The position numbers and the translations under genes are program-made. DNA of 64,000 nt from Acanthococcus lagerstroemiae (taxonomy: Eukaryota; Arthropoda; Insecta; Hemiptera; Eriococcidae), in contig CM063108.1 in assembly GCA_031841125.1 (NCBI GenBank), positions 5,563,683-5,627,682 on the forward strand, read 5' to 3'. Below, in pieces: positions 31,601 to 43,500 of this stretch (position 1 is the stretch's first letter; the number at the start of each line of letters is the position of its first letter). The notes beneath the pieces were generated by a model. It was not told where the DNA came from and did not search any database. It saw only the letters and a list, made by a program, of their open reading frames with translations.

Positions 31601-33180
31601 GGAGGCGGTTCGAAGATTCTTAACAGCTACGGACAATTTGTCACTCGTGAATAGTGAGATTGCTCAATACAAAATGTTTCACCTTGGCAGTGCTAAGCCC
31701 TATTACGAGGATCGTTTAAAAAGTAAGATAACGAGTCCAAATAAAGAAAAACTAGAAGAAATCAGAAAAAATTATTCTACTGAAATATGTTTAGACAGAT
31801 CCATGTATCACTTCTCGATTTAATTTCCGAGTCGATTTAAACATTTGTCCGACCGGTGCTTAGTGTATCTGTAGGGGAGAAGGTGGACCACGGGACCAAA
31901 ATTTTGTTTTTTATACTACAGGAAGAATGTACGTTTGACTAAGAAAAAACTCGATAAAATTAATTAGGGCATTTCTAGATCGGAGAAATTAGTTATTGAA
32001 AAAAAAACGTGTTTGCTCCTATGGTACAACATGAGTATTCTACCATGGGAATGGAGGTGTTTTATCATGAAACCATGTAAAAATCCCATAAGAAAAATGA
32101 AAAAAGTTGGAATAAGATTTCGGAAATTTATATTATTGAAGTTACATTCCAACAGTCCAACCAGTGTCAAAAATATGCAGGTTGAAGAATAAAAAATTAT
32201 TCACGACACCGCTTATGGCCTTCTCCATCTTTTCATAATTAACTTTTGGTTTTTTCACACCAACTGTACTTCGAGACCATCCTAGAAACCTAACTTCTTA
32301 TGTGCAAATGCTTGCATAAGCGTTCGTCAGTCGCCAGTATACTCATTTTCCCCATTTAAAATACACAGTGAATTTCACATGGACTCGCCAGCGTTCAAAT
32401 AAATAAAAAAATCTGTGGGAAGGGGGAAATCTGGAAGGATCTGCGGGGGAGTGGGCAGCAAAAAATTTCCGGCTCTTTTCCTTCTGCCATTTCCCTCCTC
32501 AAAAAGATTGTCTGGATCCGCGTCTGTACTCTGTAGTAGGTATATTGTTTTTCTTACATTTTCCTGTTTTCAAGATATGAATGAATGGTCTGCCAAATTC
32601 TCAGATCGTTTTACCCAGCTAAAATGTATAATCAGCACGATTTAAAAATGACCCATTTTCCATTTCAAATGCATTGGAGCCGATTTTCTATACCGCGGTG
32701 TATTTCTATTTCTTCTATTTCCTTTTTGATTTAAAAATAAAAATAAAGCTTCGGCCCTCAACTTTCAGCTTTTCAAATTCTTTGTTCACTTTCAACTTTT
32801 GAATTAATTCTCTAGAAATCGTTTTGTTTCGGTTTAGAACTTTCAACTTTCAAATAACTTTCAAACCCTGCTTTCACGTCTATTACAAAACTTTCATCAC
32901 GATATTCCACTCGCTACATTAGCGCTTCTGGCGAACACACTGAAACTTCGAATTCAACAGTGTTGCACATTTAGAGAAACGAAATACCAAATTGAGACAC
33001 AGACGGAACACCGCATAGGCAACACGCATATTCATCGATATCAAAAATCAGTCGGCGTGAAAAGTGATAATAATCATCATTCCTAGGTTCTTCGTTCCTG
33101 CTGCATGTTCGGAATTGAATGAAAATATTACTGTGCGCCAGAACTCGAGTAATCATGATTCAACAGTGAAAAACGTCAGC
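31601..33180. other. Intergenic DNA with a reverse GCCGAAAGC-type block
   Basis: A 61-codon open frame at 31,638-31,823 has no recognised family and no splice signals. 32,745-32,880 holds CTTTCAACTTTC-type repeats ending CTTTCAAACCCTG, the reverse complement of the family at 5.7-7.7 kb. Nothing else is supported. Confidence 0.35.
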
Positions 33181-33289
33181 CAGAACCAGAAATGCGCAGG
33201 TAGCAGGGCCACCTTCATATTTGCTGTTTATTAGTTCGTTAATTATAGATTTAGTGATGGAAGTATCCTAGCGGAATTCACCCGGTACG

Positions 33290-34179
33290 ATGGCGGCAGC
33301 AGAGAGTACATTTTCTGCGTGGTTGCTTACCAAGCTAAATGCGATGAAAGTGGATGAGAACGTACTTTTGAACTACATACTGTCGATAGTTGAAGGCGAT
33401 GAACCTCGAGACGAGAAGCTGGAGATCCTGCAGTCGGTGTTGATCGATACTGGATCGTCGGTAAGTGAATTGAGCCGGTCACGAACTTACTTTCATTTCA
33501 CATTGTTTGTACAACGCGAGCGAATGTTTCAGGAGGATGAAGTAAACGAGCACTGCGTAGAGATACTCGATAAATGGCAGCAAGCGTTATCGAGCACTTC
33601 GCAGCAAAAAAGCCCCGAGAAGGTGATCGAAAATGTTGATCAGAAGTTAGCTCGGTTACTGGTTTCAAACGTACGATTGGATGAATCTACGGCTCAAGCG
33701 TGCAAGTACACGGACGAAGAGTTAAAGATACGGGAAGCCATTTTGTCGAAATATAGTCACGTGAGTTACATCGGTATTAATGAGTCTGTACTTCAGGAAT
33801 CTCCTGTAAGACTAGTTTCGAGAAAATTAATGTTCGCGCTTTCAGGCAGACGAACCCGAAGACGATGACTGCGTCGAAGACGAGACGGATAAACTTCACG
33901 ACTTAGAAAAGAACACGAACGCGTCAACTATCCATCAAGCTGAGAAAGAGAAACGAGAAAAGGCTAAACTGGAAAATCAAAAGAAGAAAGAACGCGATAA
34001 GATGGAAAGGTGAGTTCAGTTACTGGCTGGTAATTTGCAGGTGAATTAATTTGATCGGTCCGGGTTTCACTGAAACGCTTGTATTCACGTGTTCAAGGGA
34101 GAAGCAGAAACTAACGCAGCAAGAAAAGAAAGAGGCAAGAAGAAAGCGAGCACAGAAAGTCGAGCATCATCGTAAATAG
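33290..34179 (+). CDS. CCDC43: CCDC43, four exons, complete
   Basis: Coding exons 33,290-33,460, 33,533-33,760, 33,846-34,009 and 34,098-34,179 join in frame to 214 residues and a TAG stop. The introns are 72, 85 and 88 bp, with GTAAGT, GTGAGT and GTGAGT donors and CAG, CAG and AAG acceptors. The start MAAAESTFSAWLLTKL is followed by a compact helical N-terminal region (to about residue 75) ending in EDEVNEHCVEILDKW, which matches the PWI-like domain of CCDC43 proteins. The middle TDEELKIREAILSKY and the Lys/Glu/Arg-rich C-terminal coiled coil (about residues 155-214, ending VEHHRK) follow the family layout. The length is close to the roughly 220 residues I recall for vertebrate CCDC43. The biochemical role is poorly defined in general; no neighbour clarifies it. 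The ATG sits in a fair context (GGTACGATGG), and an in-frame upstream extension is not needed. Confidence 0.92.
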
Positions 34180-34620
34180 CAGACTGTTAATTCCTATATA
34201 AATTTACCAATTTTCCTTTTTCAAGTTACTAATCGTACATACCTTTTCGCATATAATTGAAAGGCCGGATCAAGAAGTCGAGGAACACTTTCGGTTAGCA
34301 TAGTCTGCTCCTGCTTCTTGTATTGACGTTTGATGACAGTAGCGATGGACTATGCTCATCAAGAACGTCACTCGACTTGTTGACCTGAGCCCTCAGTTTA
34401 ATATTTTTAACGTGCTGAGTGTTGACGAAGACCTTTATGAACTCGCGCATTCTCAAATGGTCCAGAAGTATTGAAAGTAGAATATACGCCATTGTGGTTA
34501 CTCATTTTGCATTTACGCGGCGCATTAATAAATCTCCTTCTCATTCATGAATCAGTAATTAATTCGTGGTTATTGCTAATGTTCACTTTTTTAGCGTGTA
34601 AATAAATTATTAACGTATCT
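34180..34620 (+). other. CCDC43 3' untranslated region (inferred)
   Basis: AATAAA hexamers at 34,527-34,532 and 34,601-34,606 are plausible poly(A) signals 350-430 bp after the stop. A 40-codon ATG frame at about 34,352-34,474 (+) and an overlapping 65-codon minus frame (34,295-34,492) are open but unrecognised. Confidence 0.5.
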
Positions 34621-35088
34621 TAGATGTATTTTGGTGTACCCGCTGGTGGCAAAGAGAGGAGTGTAAAATGAGAAACCACCCACTCAACCATCCCTGAGCA
34701 ACAGGAAATGATGGAAAAAAAATTTATTAAATAAACACAAATACAATGCAACGGGGAATAAAAGTTTTACAATTCATTTCAATACCACTAACACATCATC
34801 AAGACTATATGGACGGCGGAATCAACGGGATCTTCGTGGGAAACGTAAGTTACACAGTTCGCGAACAGTTCAACAGTGCCGCGATTTTCACGTTTGAAAA
34901 AGGAAATTGTAAAATCCAGCTGATAAGATTATTACACTTCCGACATCAAGTAATTTACAAGCCTAGGTACGTGCAGAATTGAGCCAGGCACCAAAATTAT
35001 AATCGAAATCGTCGAATGTCAAGATTCGTTTTAGATTGTTTGCACTTTTGCAATGAATATTCATAAATATGTTCAAAGTTTCAACAAA

Positions 35089-35173
35089 ATATGAGGAGTT
35101 ATCTGTCAAAAGGTCCCCTGACGAATAGGAATCCCATTTGTCAAGGGCCCTTTTGACAGATAACTCCTCATAT
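35089..35173. repeat. Short foldback, 34-bp arms
   Basis: The left arm 35,089-35,122 (ATATGAGGAGTTATCTGTCA...) is the reverse complement of 35,140-35,173 apart from two or so differences near the loop. The spacer is about 17 bases (GAATAGGAATCCCATTT). Confidence 0.8.
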
Positions 35174-37120
35174 GAAGAATATGATCAAAGAATTTGCGGA
35201 TCAGACGAAGAGAGGAGGAGGAGGGCGCTTCTCCACTTTTTAGCAGGTAAGATTACCGTCAGTTTAGAAAAATGGAAAAAAATTATTCATGGCTTTCCGA
35301 TTCTCGAAACTGCAATCAGCTGACAAAATCGAATTCTCCTATTGGCAAAAGCAAATTCTCGTATTCTCCAACGGTAGAATTTTGACACGTGAGAACTTTC
35401 TAGCCTGATCTCCAACTTTCCAGCTAATGAAATTAACATTTTGTGGAGGAACGAATTAAAAACCTCGCCCTACTAAATCGCTTTGACACTTCCCCGACCG
35501 AACCTTGAAAACAGATCCGGATTTCGGATTACGAATTGCTAAATCCTGATTGTTTCTCAATTCGGATATACTTATCCACCCCATCTTCCCTCCCTAGGTG
35601 CTTACAAGCTGTAATGAAATACTTCATTTTCCCCCTTCGAACTGGTAATCGGATCGACTTGCGACAAAAATGGATCTTCAAGTAGTAATGTCTCGCTCTT
35701 CTTCGAGGTCGAGAAAATACCTCCTCCCCCTACGCCGCAAAGGAGTTCGAACTTTTCAACAATTTTCAAATTAGAAGTTAAAGCATACCTTGGTGCATAT
35801 CGATAGAAATAGGACCGGCATAATGGGGATGTAATCCCCCCCCCCCTCTTCCATCATAACAATCTAAATCAGGAGAAATTTTCAGCAATATTCGACAAGC
35901 AATCGACAAAATTGGGAACGTGAGGTTTCTTTCATTTTCTGCTAGTCAAATTTTTAGGAATTTTGGAATTTTAAGCAGCACTTTTGCCTTTTAATAGCCT
36001 TCCCACCACATTTTTTTCGCGCCAGCCCTGGATGAAAAGTCAAGATCGCCAATGCTGAATACGATGGTGTTAACCATTTTCCTCGAGAACCTCTAGTTTT
36101 CCAATAATTAGAATTTTACCAACTTTTCTACTTCTTATGCCTTTTTGCAGTCTTAAGAATAGTCTACACTGATACTGATAACAATACTGAACAGCACAGA
36201 GGTCTATGCTGAACAATCAACAACGTAACACACGCACATAGTTGGACGCCGTTAAGCAAAACCTAACCAGAGGCGACAAATCAGTTTTTTTAAAGAAAAC
36301 GTAATATTAACAACCGATGAAGAAGCTTTTTCCAACGTGGATACACCAGTTTAAAAAATTCTACTTCTAACGCTCTTATTCGCATTTAAGATAGTAAGAT
36401 AGGAGATCGGGGAAAGAAATGAATTACAATCAAAACATTAACATCGACCTTAAATTTCCTGTTGAAAATACATACATTATCATATATTCTCAAGTTACTG
36501 TTTTTTCTTTAACAAAATCTCAAATTGCTGTGTAGTGTTAAGAGTAATGTACATATATCGCTCAAACTGATATTGTGTCTCTTATATTACTGACGGCCGG
36601 ACTTGAAAATAACATCGTTATAAGAAGCATATCATTATGTAGGGCAGTACACGCTTAGCTCCAGAAAACTAATGGGATCGTGCTGATTCTTTTATGGATT
36701 AAGCCCCCCATACTCCCTTGACAAACACAAATAAAATGGTCAGTGGATCGATAAAATACGAGTATAATAACAATTATGTAGGTACTTACATATACCATTA
36801 GCTTCTGGCCCTGGGCTTAGCGCGCTACCGACGTCTCTTCTTGATTTTCTATATACGAGTCTCCAAATCGAAAAATAGAGAAAAATTTTGCTTTCAACTC
36901 GAAACTGATCACACGACTTTACAGAAAATTATGGGAAACTACATAAATTATATCCTCAAGGGTGGAACGGCAACACCTATGCCGCATGCCGCATCCAACA
37001 CAAGACAACGTAATGACGTTTGGAAAAACCTACACGCATTCATCACAGGCTTACCCCCAGATGACCAGTATCAAAGGCAGCGATCAGCAGTGCAACCAGT
37101 TTGCCAACGCTTGACTAGCG

Positions 37121-37432
37121 GCCAGAGGTGCCGACTGAATAGACATGAACGCCTTTACTTCTCTCTTATCACGTTATCAGTTCACAATGATGTCATATGA
37201 ATATGAACGACCGCTTGAACGAATGACAGGAATAAGAATGAATAAATGTGTGTGTGTATGTTAGTACAATGATAGCGTCACAAGCAAAGGTCACAAGAGT
37301 GTGAAACCCTTCTGCCTCTGCCCGCTATACACTGACTGAACGTAGCGAACACGTTCATTTCTGTTCGCTCAATGTTCAACGAACGGCCGACGTTCATTTG
37401 CGTGAACGAGCTGACTTTCGTTCCGCACCTCT
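37121..37432. mobile_element. Possible hAT-like MITE
   Basis: CAGAGGTGCCGACTGAA near 37,122 and GTTCCGCACCTCTG ending near 37,432 are inverted relative to each other (CAGAGGTGC in common). The interior is rich in GAACG/CGTTC motifs. No 8-bp target duplication was found, so the limits are tentative. Confidence 0.4.
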
Positions 37433-38329
37433 GTTGACCACAGTTTAAAATTTCAGGTTTTCGCATGTCACGATACATTGAAAATGTATCTTCAGAGACA
37501 CTGAAATTGAATTTTGGAGGATAGCCTCTCCCTTCCTTCAACCTAATAACCCCAGTCCGTTTATGGGGACGGTTCCACTAGACGTTCACAGCAAAGAGAT
37601 CGTGGAAAACTTTCATACATAGTACTTCCTCCAAACGGCGCTACAATAAGTTTCAACATGTAACGCAATTTTACTCCACATCGGAAGAAAAAACATAATA
37701 AATAAATAAAATGAGAATTCCAGAGACGGTAAATTTATCTAATTGGCCCTGAGCTAACAAAATCAGATCGGTGTAGCAAAATTTTTGCTATAGTCAATTT
37801 AAATAATTTTAGCTAGCAAAATCATCTCAGTTGGCAACATTTAAATTTTCAGTTAACAAAATTAGATCCCCCTTCCCCAAGAGGTAAGAAAGAATCGCTT
37901 TAGTACATCCCTATGGATCATGTTTTCAGTTTAGATCATGTTTCTAAAAATTTTTCCTTCAATTGAAAGTCTGCTTTTCTAAATTGGATTCACCCATCGG
38001 TGCGAAAAAGTGAGGATCCGAATTTTGATCATGATGTAGAATATTAAAATGAAATAGTGGTCAGTTTCGTGCTGTAATTCATTGCACTCAACGGTCCCAG
38101 TACGGCTGGATCAGTGATCAAGAAAATAATAATCTGTTTACTTTTCCCACGTGAATTCAATTTTGATCAACTGGAGTTATTATTTGGCCTACTGGGCGAT
38201 CGCGGTGGCGGGGGGGGGGGGACATACCGCTTGACCAACGTTTTCAATAATGAGCGTGAAAATATCTTCGAATGTTGGAATTGAAAAATTACAAGAAAAG
38301 CACTTTTCATGATGGAATTGTGATTTCGA

Positions 38330-38965
38330 AAATCGAGGAGTGAACTCATGAACTGTCCTTAGGTTCAAAACACAAACTTGTGTGAACTAAAAGAAATCCA
38401 ACTTGTAAACTACTATAGGTAGCACTTATTTTCTAGTACGAATGGAAAGTTGAAATATTCCGGCAACAGTAACCTGAGTTTGAAAAAAAAAATTAAAGCG
38501 TTCAGTCCTGAGCTACGGAGGTGCAAAGTGGGTCAAGTTGTGGGCTTGGAGAACTTTGTGAGCCCACGGTACTCTTAAAAACGGAGAAGATTTCACAATT
38601 TCGATGAGAAACGGCAATGAGACAAAAAGTTATTACTTGCCGATGACCTTACAAGACTGAAAATTGCATGTCAGCCATCGTCATTCTCCCTCCTTCTCTT
38701 CACCACCCCATCCAACTCACAATTTCGTTCTTAACCTTATTGAGATCGCAGAAAACCGTGTTCTAACATTCAAAAATTTACAAAACCAGAAAACCCATTA
38801 TCGTTGTGATAACGTCAACGAAACATGGAACACCAATACTCGCGTGCGTAGCTTTCGACTTCCGCCGTCAAATGGCACTAATAACTCAATTTTGTTTCTT
38901 TCCCCCTTTTTTCCCTTCTTACTTCACTAAAGGCAGTTCGTGAATCCACTCCTCAATTCAAATCG
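38330..38965 (+). repeat. Diverged copy of the exon-like repeat unit
   Basis: GTGAACTCATGAACTGTCCTTAG at about 38,341, then GCGTAGCTTTCGACTTCCG (about 38,848), ending AAAGGCAGTTCGTGAATCCA near 38,930. This matches the order and sequence of the units at 13.6-13.9 and 14.5-14.8 kb. About 400 bp of unrelated DNA separates the two parts. It shows the family also exists outside the palindrome. (The first quoted stretch runs over positions 38,341-38,363; key part AACTGTCCTTAG.). Confidence 0.55.
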
Positions 38966-40320
38966 AACGTTGAATCACAAATGGAAAGTAATATTCGAAA
39001 TAAACGACTCAATAAAATCACTTACAATTCCTCTCACCACATATTTTTCTAATATAGTTTGTTTTTCTGTATCAAAGTCATCTTTTGATCCACCCTCTAC
39101 GGTGAAGGGAGGGGAATTTTAGAACGGATTTAAACCGTGAGCAACCATTCGACTTTCTAATGAAGTGATCCTTTCCATTCGGAATTCAAAAGTTGAGGCA
39201 CATTCAGGTTTTTCTCCAAAAGGCGGGAAAAGGAGGGGGAATTGATCTGAGAAGAAAGTGGACCTTCGATTCTCTGTGGTAAACTGATGTTCTGACTTAC
39301 CAGTCGGAAAGAAATGAGAGGGAAACTAATTTATTCTACACCCTAAAGTAAAATGTTTCGAATCGTTGGGACTCTTTTTTTCTCTTCTTTCTTTATTTTT
39401 CGACTCAGGAAATTGGAAAACTAAGTCCTTAACCCCTGCTAGGTCTCGGGAGTCTCAAATCCTATATCCGGTCCTGCTTTCGGTCTAACTCATCAACAAG
39501 ACCGGAATATGGTAATAAATATCCCATCTAGTTTTCAAAACAGTCCCTGTTGTTCATTTATCCACAGGGCTCAGCTGTCTGAATTCAAAATTTCCTATTA
39601 CAAAAAGGCTTTCTCATAAATGAACCCATATTAAACTAGATGATGCACATCAATTAAAACCATTTTCTGCACTTCAGTTTTACAATAATCCGAAATGTTC
39701 AACATAGGGGTTTCCAACTTCCAAGATTCCTCATTCCGCCGCCCCAACGGTTACACATAAATAATATACACGCGAGAATATTTACAATATTCAACTTACA
39801 AATACACTTAAATATAGTCATTAAAAAAAACTGCCATCACAAATTCTCAGGATTAAAACACGCCATCTCCAAGGTCGTAGTATTAATTCGGCTTTGCCAT
39901 TGCCATACGCTCTCGAACTGACAATGAGTTAAGAATTTTAATTTAAAAGCGTGTACGGAGCGCGTTAAGTAGAAATACATTATATTATTCATTATACTAC
40001 AACCATAAACAGGAATAAAAGTAGGTAACAAAAGCACCGCATTTGAGTAGGTAAGTCATTATCGTTTCTTTGCCTTGATATGCCGCCGTATAAAAAGCCC
40101 TTGATTTCAAAATCTGGTAAGTACATGAAACGTTATCCTTACTTCTCTCCAGCCAATTTTGACCCTGTCGAGTTTCGGTAAAATGCTAAAGAAATTCTGA
40201 TTAGCTACAAAAAAGAGAGAAAAAAACGAGGGGAAAAATACATGAAAATTCAGATAATTAAATAAATAAAAAAATGGTAATATCGACTGATTTACAGTGG
40301 TACATCCAATATGGATACGA

Positions 40321-40510
40321 CTAATAGACCGGCGTCAAATCTAAAGTCAGACTGTGGAGTATATTATTCCGGTTGTTGATTCTGGAAGATTTGATGATCT
40401 GAATAACCATCGTTTTACAGTCCATACACACTATCATCTCCATGCCTTTTAGTTTTTCAGCTTTGGAGATCCGCATTGGCGATGACTGGTTCGAATGAGC
40501 GAGTTTACTT
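40321..40510 (-). CDS. spir: spire last coding exon
   Basis: The acceptor TTTGGTTTGCAG precedes 40,510. The exon completes a split AGA codon (2+1) from the previous exon and reads [20 protein letters not shown], then the conserved C-terminal VCMDC...IIKSSR segment, ending with TAG at 40,321-40,323. Vertebrate Spire ends with the comparable VCVDCKKFISEIISSSR block (from memory). Confidence 0.88.
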
Positions 40511-43500
40511 CTGCAAACCAAACAAGGATGTTAGGAATCAAGGAAAAATAATGCTCACCCTAAGGAATACCAGCGGGGTGCAATATAAAATGCTTTTTCT
40601 CTTATTTTCTAAACGGGCGGTCGTCTCGTGCGACGAAAAAGAATCTTCAAATGAAAAGGTATACCTCTAACACCTTGATGTATGTCATTCGAAAGCGTAG
40701 GTCAAAAAAAGACTTGAAGTGCATAACTGACACCAAGATACTTAGAAGGCATAAAAAAGCAAGTCTTAACAAAGCATTAACGATTGAACCTACTTTTGGT
40801 CTAAAATTCCAAATAGGAGGGATCATGTCCTTCCTCTAGGTCGTTTTTTAGGAGAAAGATAAGCGCAATTCTAACTAAAATTTGAAATGGTACCCAACAT
40901 GTCCTCAACCCTACTCAGCAGATTCTTGAGGGAGGGAGCACTAACGAAACAAAACGGCGTGCACTCACGAGCAGAACAAAGCGTTAAAGATTGAGCCCGA
41001 TTTTAATTCAAAAATTCCAAATAGGAGAGGGCTATTATGTCCCTAATCGCTCAAATAGCTAACGAAACAGATGAATACACTCACATGCACTACTCGTACA
41101 GGAGCATTAACCACTGTTTTCGACTTAAAATTCAAAACTTCCTTTTGTAGGGTGTGCCAATTCACTTTCCCTTCTTCTGTATTTCAGAGCGCTTTCGGCT
41201 GTTATGCCATCATCAGTGGAGGTCATCATCAGTGGAGTACCTCCACTGATGATGGCATAACAGCCGAAAGCGCTCTGGAATACAGAAGAAGGAAAAGTGA
41301 ATTGGCACACCCTACAAAAGGAATATTACCAAGTTCACTCACACTCCAAAATGGACACTAAAATTCAAAACATTTCACGTTTGAAGGGAAATTCTGCGTC
41401 ATCACGTCATCAGCTCTCGAGGAAGGGGGTGAGCACTAACAACTGATTTATAGTTTTGAAAAAAATATACCTATACATAAATAAAGGCAGCAACACAGAC
41501 ATTTTTTCCCCTTTTTTTTTTGGTTAGCAATGAAAATTTAGATAACACGAGAGCTAAACTTTTCTTCCATAGATTGAGAATAATGGAGAAAATCGAGAGA
41601 GTTGAACTTGGGAGTAAACTGCACAGTGTTAGAAAAAAATTTTAGCTTGCAAAAAAACAAACTTTTTTGCCATCTTTTTTACTCTAGGGCAAAAAAATTA
41701 ATTTACATACTTTTCATGCACTGATAATAGAAAGTAGAATTCTCACCTAGTACATTAAGTACGCGATTATTGCCTCGTGTAAGTTTGCTTCATTCGCTAT
41801 CGCTCTTTCACAGACTCCCACACTCGTCAAAAATAGCGTACCTCTTGCATGAAATGAAAAATCTACTATTCTATTACTGGTCAATCAATCTGGAGTACGA
41901 TTTAAAGCAAATTTTCAGTAACTTTCTCAATCAAGCCTCAGTACTCTACGTTTTCTCATTTGAAATTCACAAGTAATTGATACATTTGATTCCCCCTGAT
42001 AGATGAGGTATTCTCCTACGCCCTGATGAAACTAGACCTTGCATCTATAACATATTTTTCAGCATTCGGAAAATAGGAACAGGGGTATTATACTCTACCC
42101 CTACACAAAATTAATTATAAAGACGGCTGAACTTGAACAAGCGTTCCCAAATTTCGCTGTTCTCAACAATCCTTTCTGATATTCGATTTTAAATACGAAT
42201 CGAAGACTAATTTCAAGTGTCACCTTCGAACTGCGACATTTAACCACATACCGCGAGCTTTCTCAACGGCTTACCTTTTTTCCGAAGTACTGTGAGCAGG
42301 ACTGACGTTCTGCAGCGACTGCGGCTCGGAAGATGAGCCATCGTGGTAGCTAGACGACATCAGTTTAGCACCAGGTAACGGTGACAATGACATTCGGGAT
42401 AACTTCGGACTAGTAGGAGCACTGCCAACGCTGCCACGACGGTCGCTATCCATTCCGTTCAGCCTGGACAGGATAGCGCTGGCCATCGAGTACTCGGGCT
42501 CGATCGGGGACACCATCGTTGGACTTAGTGCCACCACAGGAACGTGTGAGAAGTGTTCGGTAGGGATTCGCATCTGAAATATCCGTAAAGGTGTTCGCAT
42601 ACAGTATGTGGTTTACAAGTAACCTAGTTTTGTAGTTCATATGAGAATTGAAACCCACTTTCCCTTTCTGTCAGGACGAACCAAACGAATGCGATACAAA
42701 AGCACTGGTTGCAAGCTACTGCTCGAAGGAAAGTATTTGAGCGAGCGCCGGGTCTAACACAAATTTCACTTCTCTGTACAGCAAATACTAGCAAACCAGA
42801 AGCGAAGATTTACGTAAGGCCGGCTTTTTCTGTCTACAGTATGCGAACGTTTTTTACCCGCTCGATATTATGTAGGTCTACCATCGCCTTCAATTGCGCT
42901 CGGTAGTAACGTTGACAGCGCTATCGTACCGATTTCAGCAGGTAACTCTTGCGGAAAGGGAAAGTGGGTTTTAATTCGGATGGGGACTATACATGACCGT
43001 GCGGGGTATTTGTATACCTTCGAGTAACATTTTCCGCAAACGGTTCTTTTACATAGTTTGCAAATCTGCCCCCAAGGTCCGAATATACTGAATCGCGTCT
43101 TCAGGCACAGAAAACACACCTGTAAAAAAAAACTGAAGTGAATAAACCGTACTGAGAAGTTGTACTGAATTTAGCTTTCAGCAATTACTTTAGTAATCAA
43201 CTACAGAACATTAGCAGTATTCAAATAGCGACTCAGACAGTTTGTCACTGCTGACTAGTGACGAATTACTGCTCGTTTTGTATATGGAACTACAACAGCG
43301 CACTACTGCTCGTTAGTAATGAACTATTGCACAGAGGTTGTGAGAGTTACTGCTAATGATCTTGTATACACTAGTGAGTAGTAGTGAACTATGGGAGTGG
43401 ATTAAAAGTCGCAACTGCAGTTAAACATTCATTCGTAGATAGCTACTGTTCATGATTCGGAAGATAGGTACTAGCAATAGTGAATTGCGGGAGTGTATTG

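Larger units (their letters stand above)
34621..40320. other. Intergenic region between convergent CCDC43 and spire
   Basis: Holds a small foldback (35,089-35,173), a C-run near 35,836-35,847, a GTGTGTGTGT run near 37,246, a possible hAT-like element (about 37,121-37,432), a diverged exon-like repeat copy (38,330-38,965) and the presumed spire 3' UTR toward the right edge. A minus-strand AATAAA (complement of 39,392-39,397) is a possible spire poly(A) signal, about 0.93 kb past the stop. Confidence 0.4.

Noticed and set aside
31638..31823. 61-codon open frame resembling a protein segment
   Set aside because: No family, no neighbouring exon, and no protein-like support beyond composition.
34295..34492. 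65-codon minus-strand frame behind CCDC43
   Set aside because: Lies in the inferred 3' UTR, overlaps another open frame on the opposite strand, and shows no splice sites or homology I recognise.
41071..41361. 96-codon frame across the foldback, and its minus-strand twin
   Set aside because: Both follow from the palindrome's symmetry; the two 'proteins' are the same sequence read from each arm.
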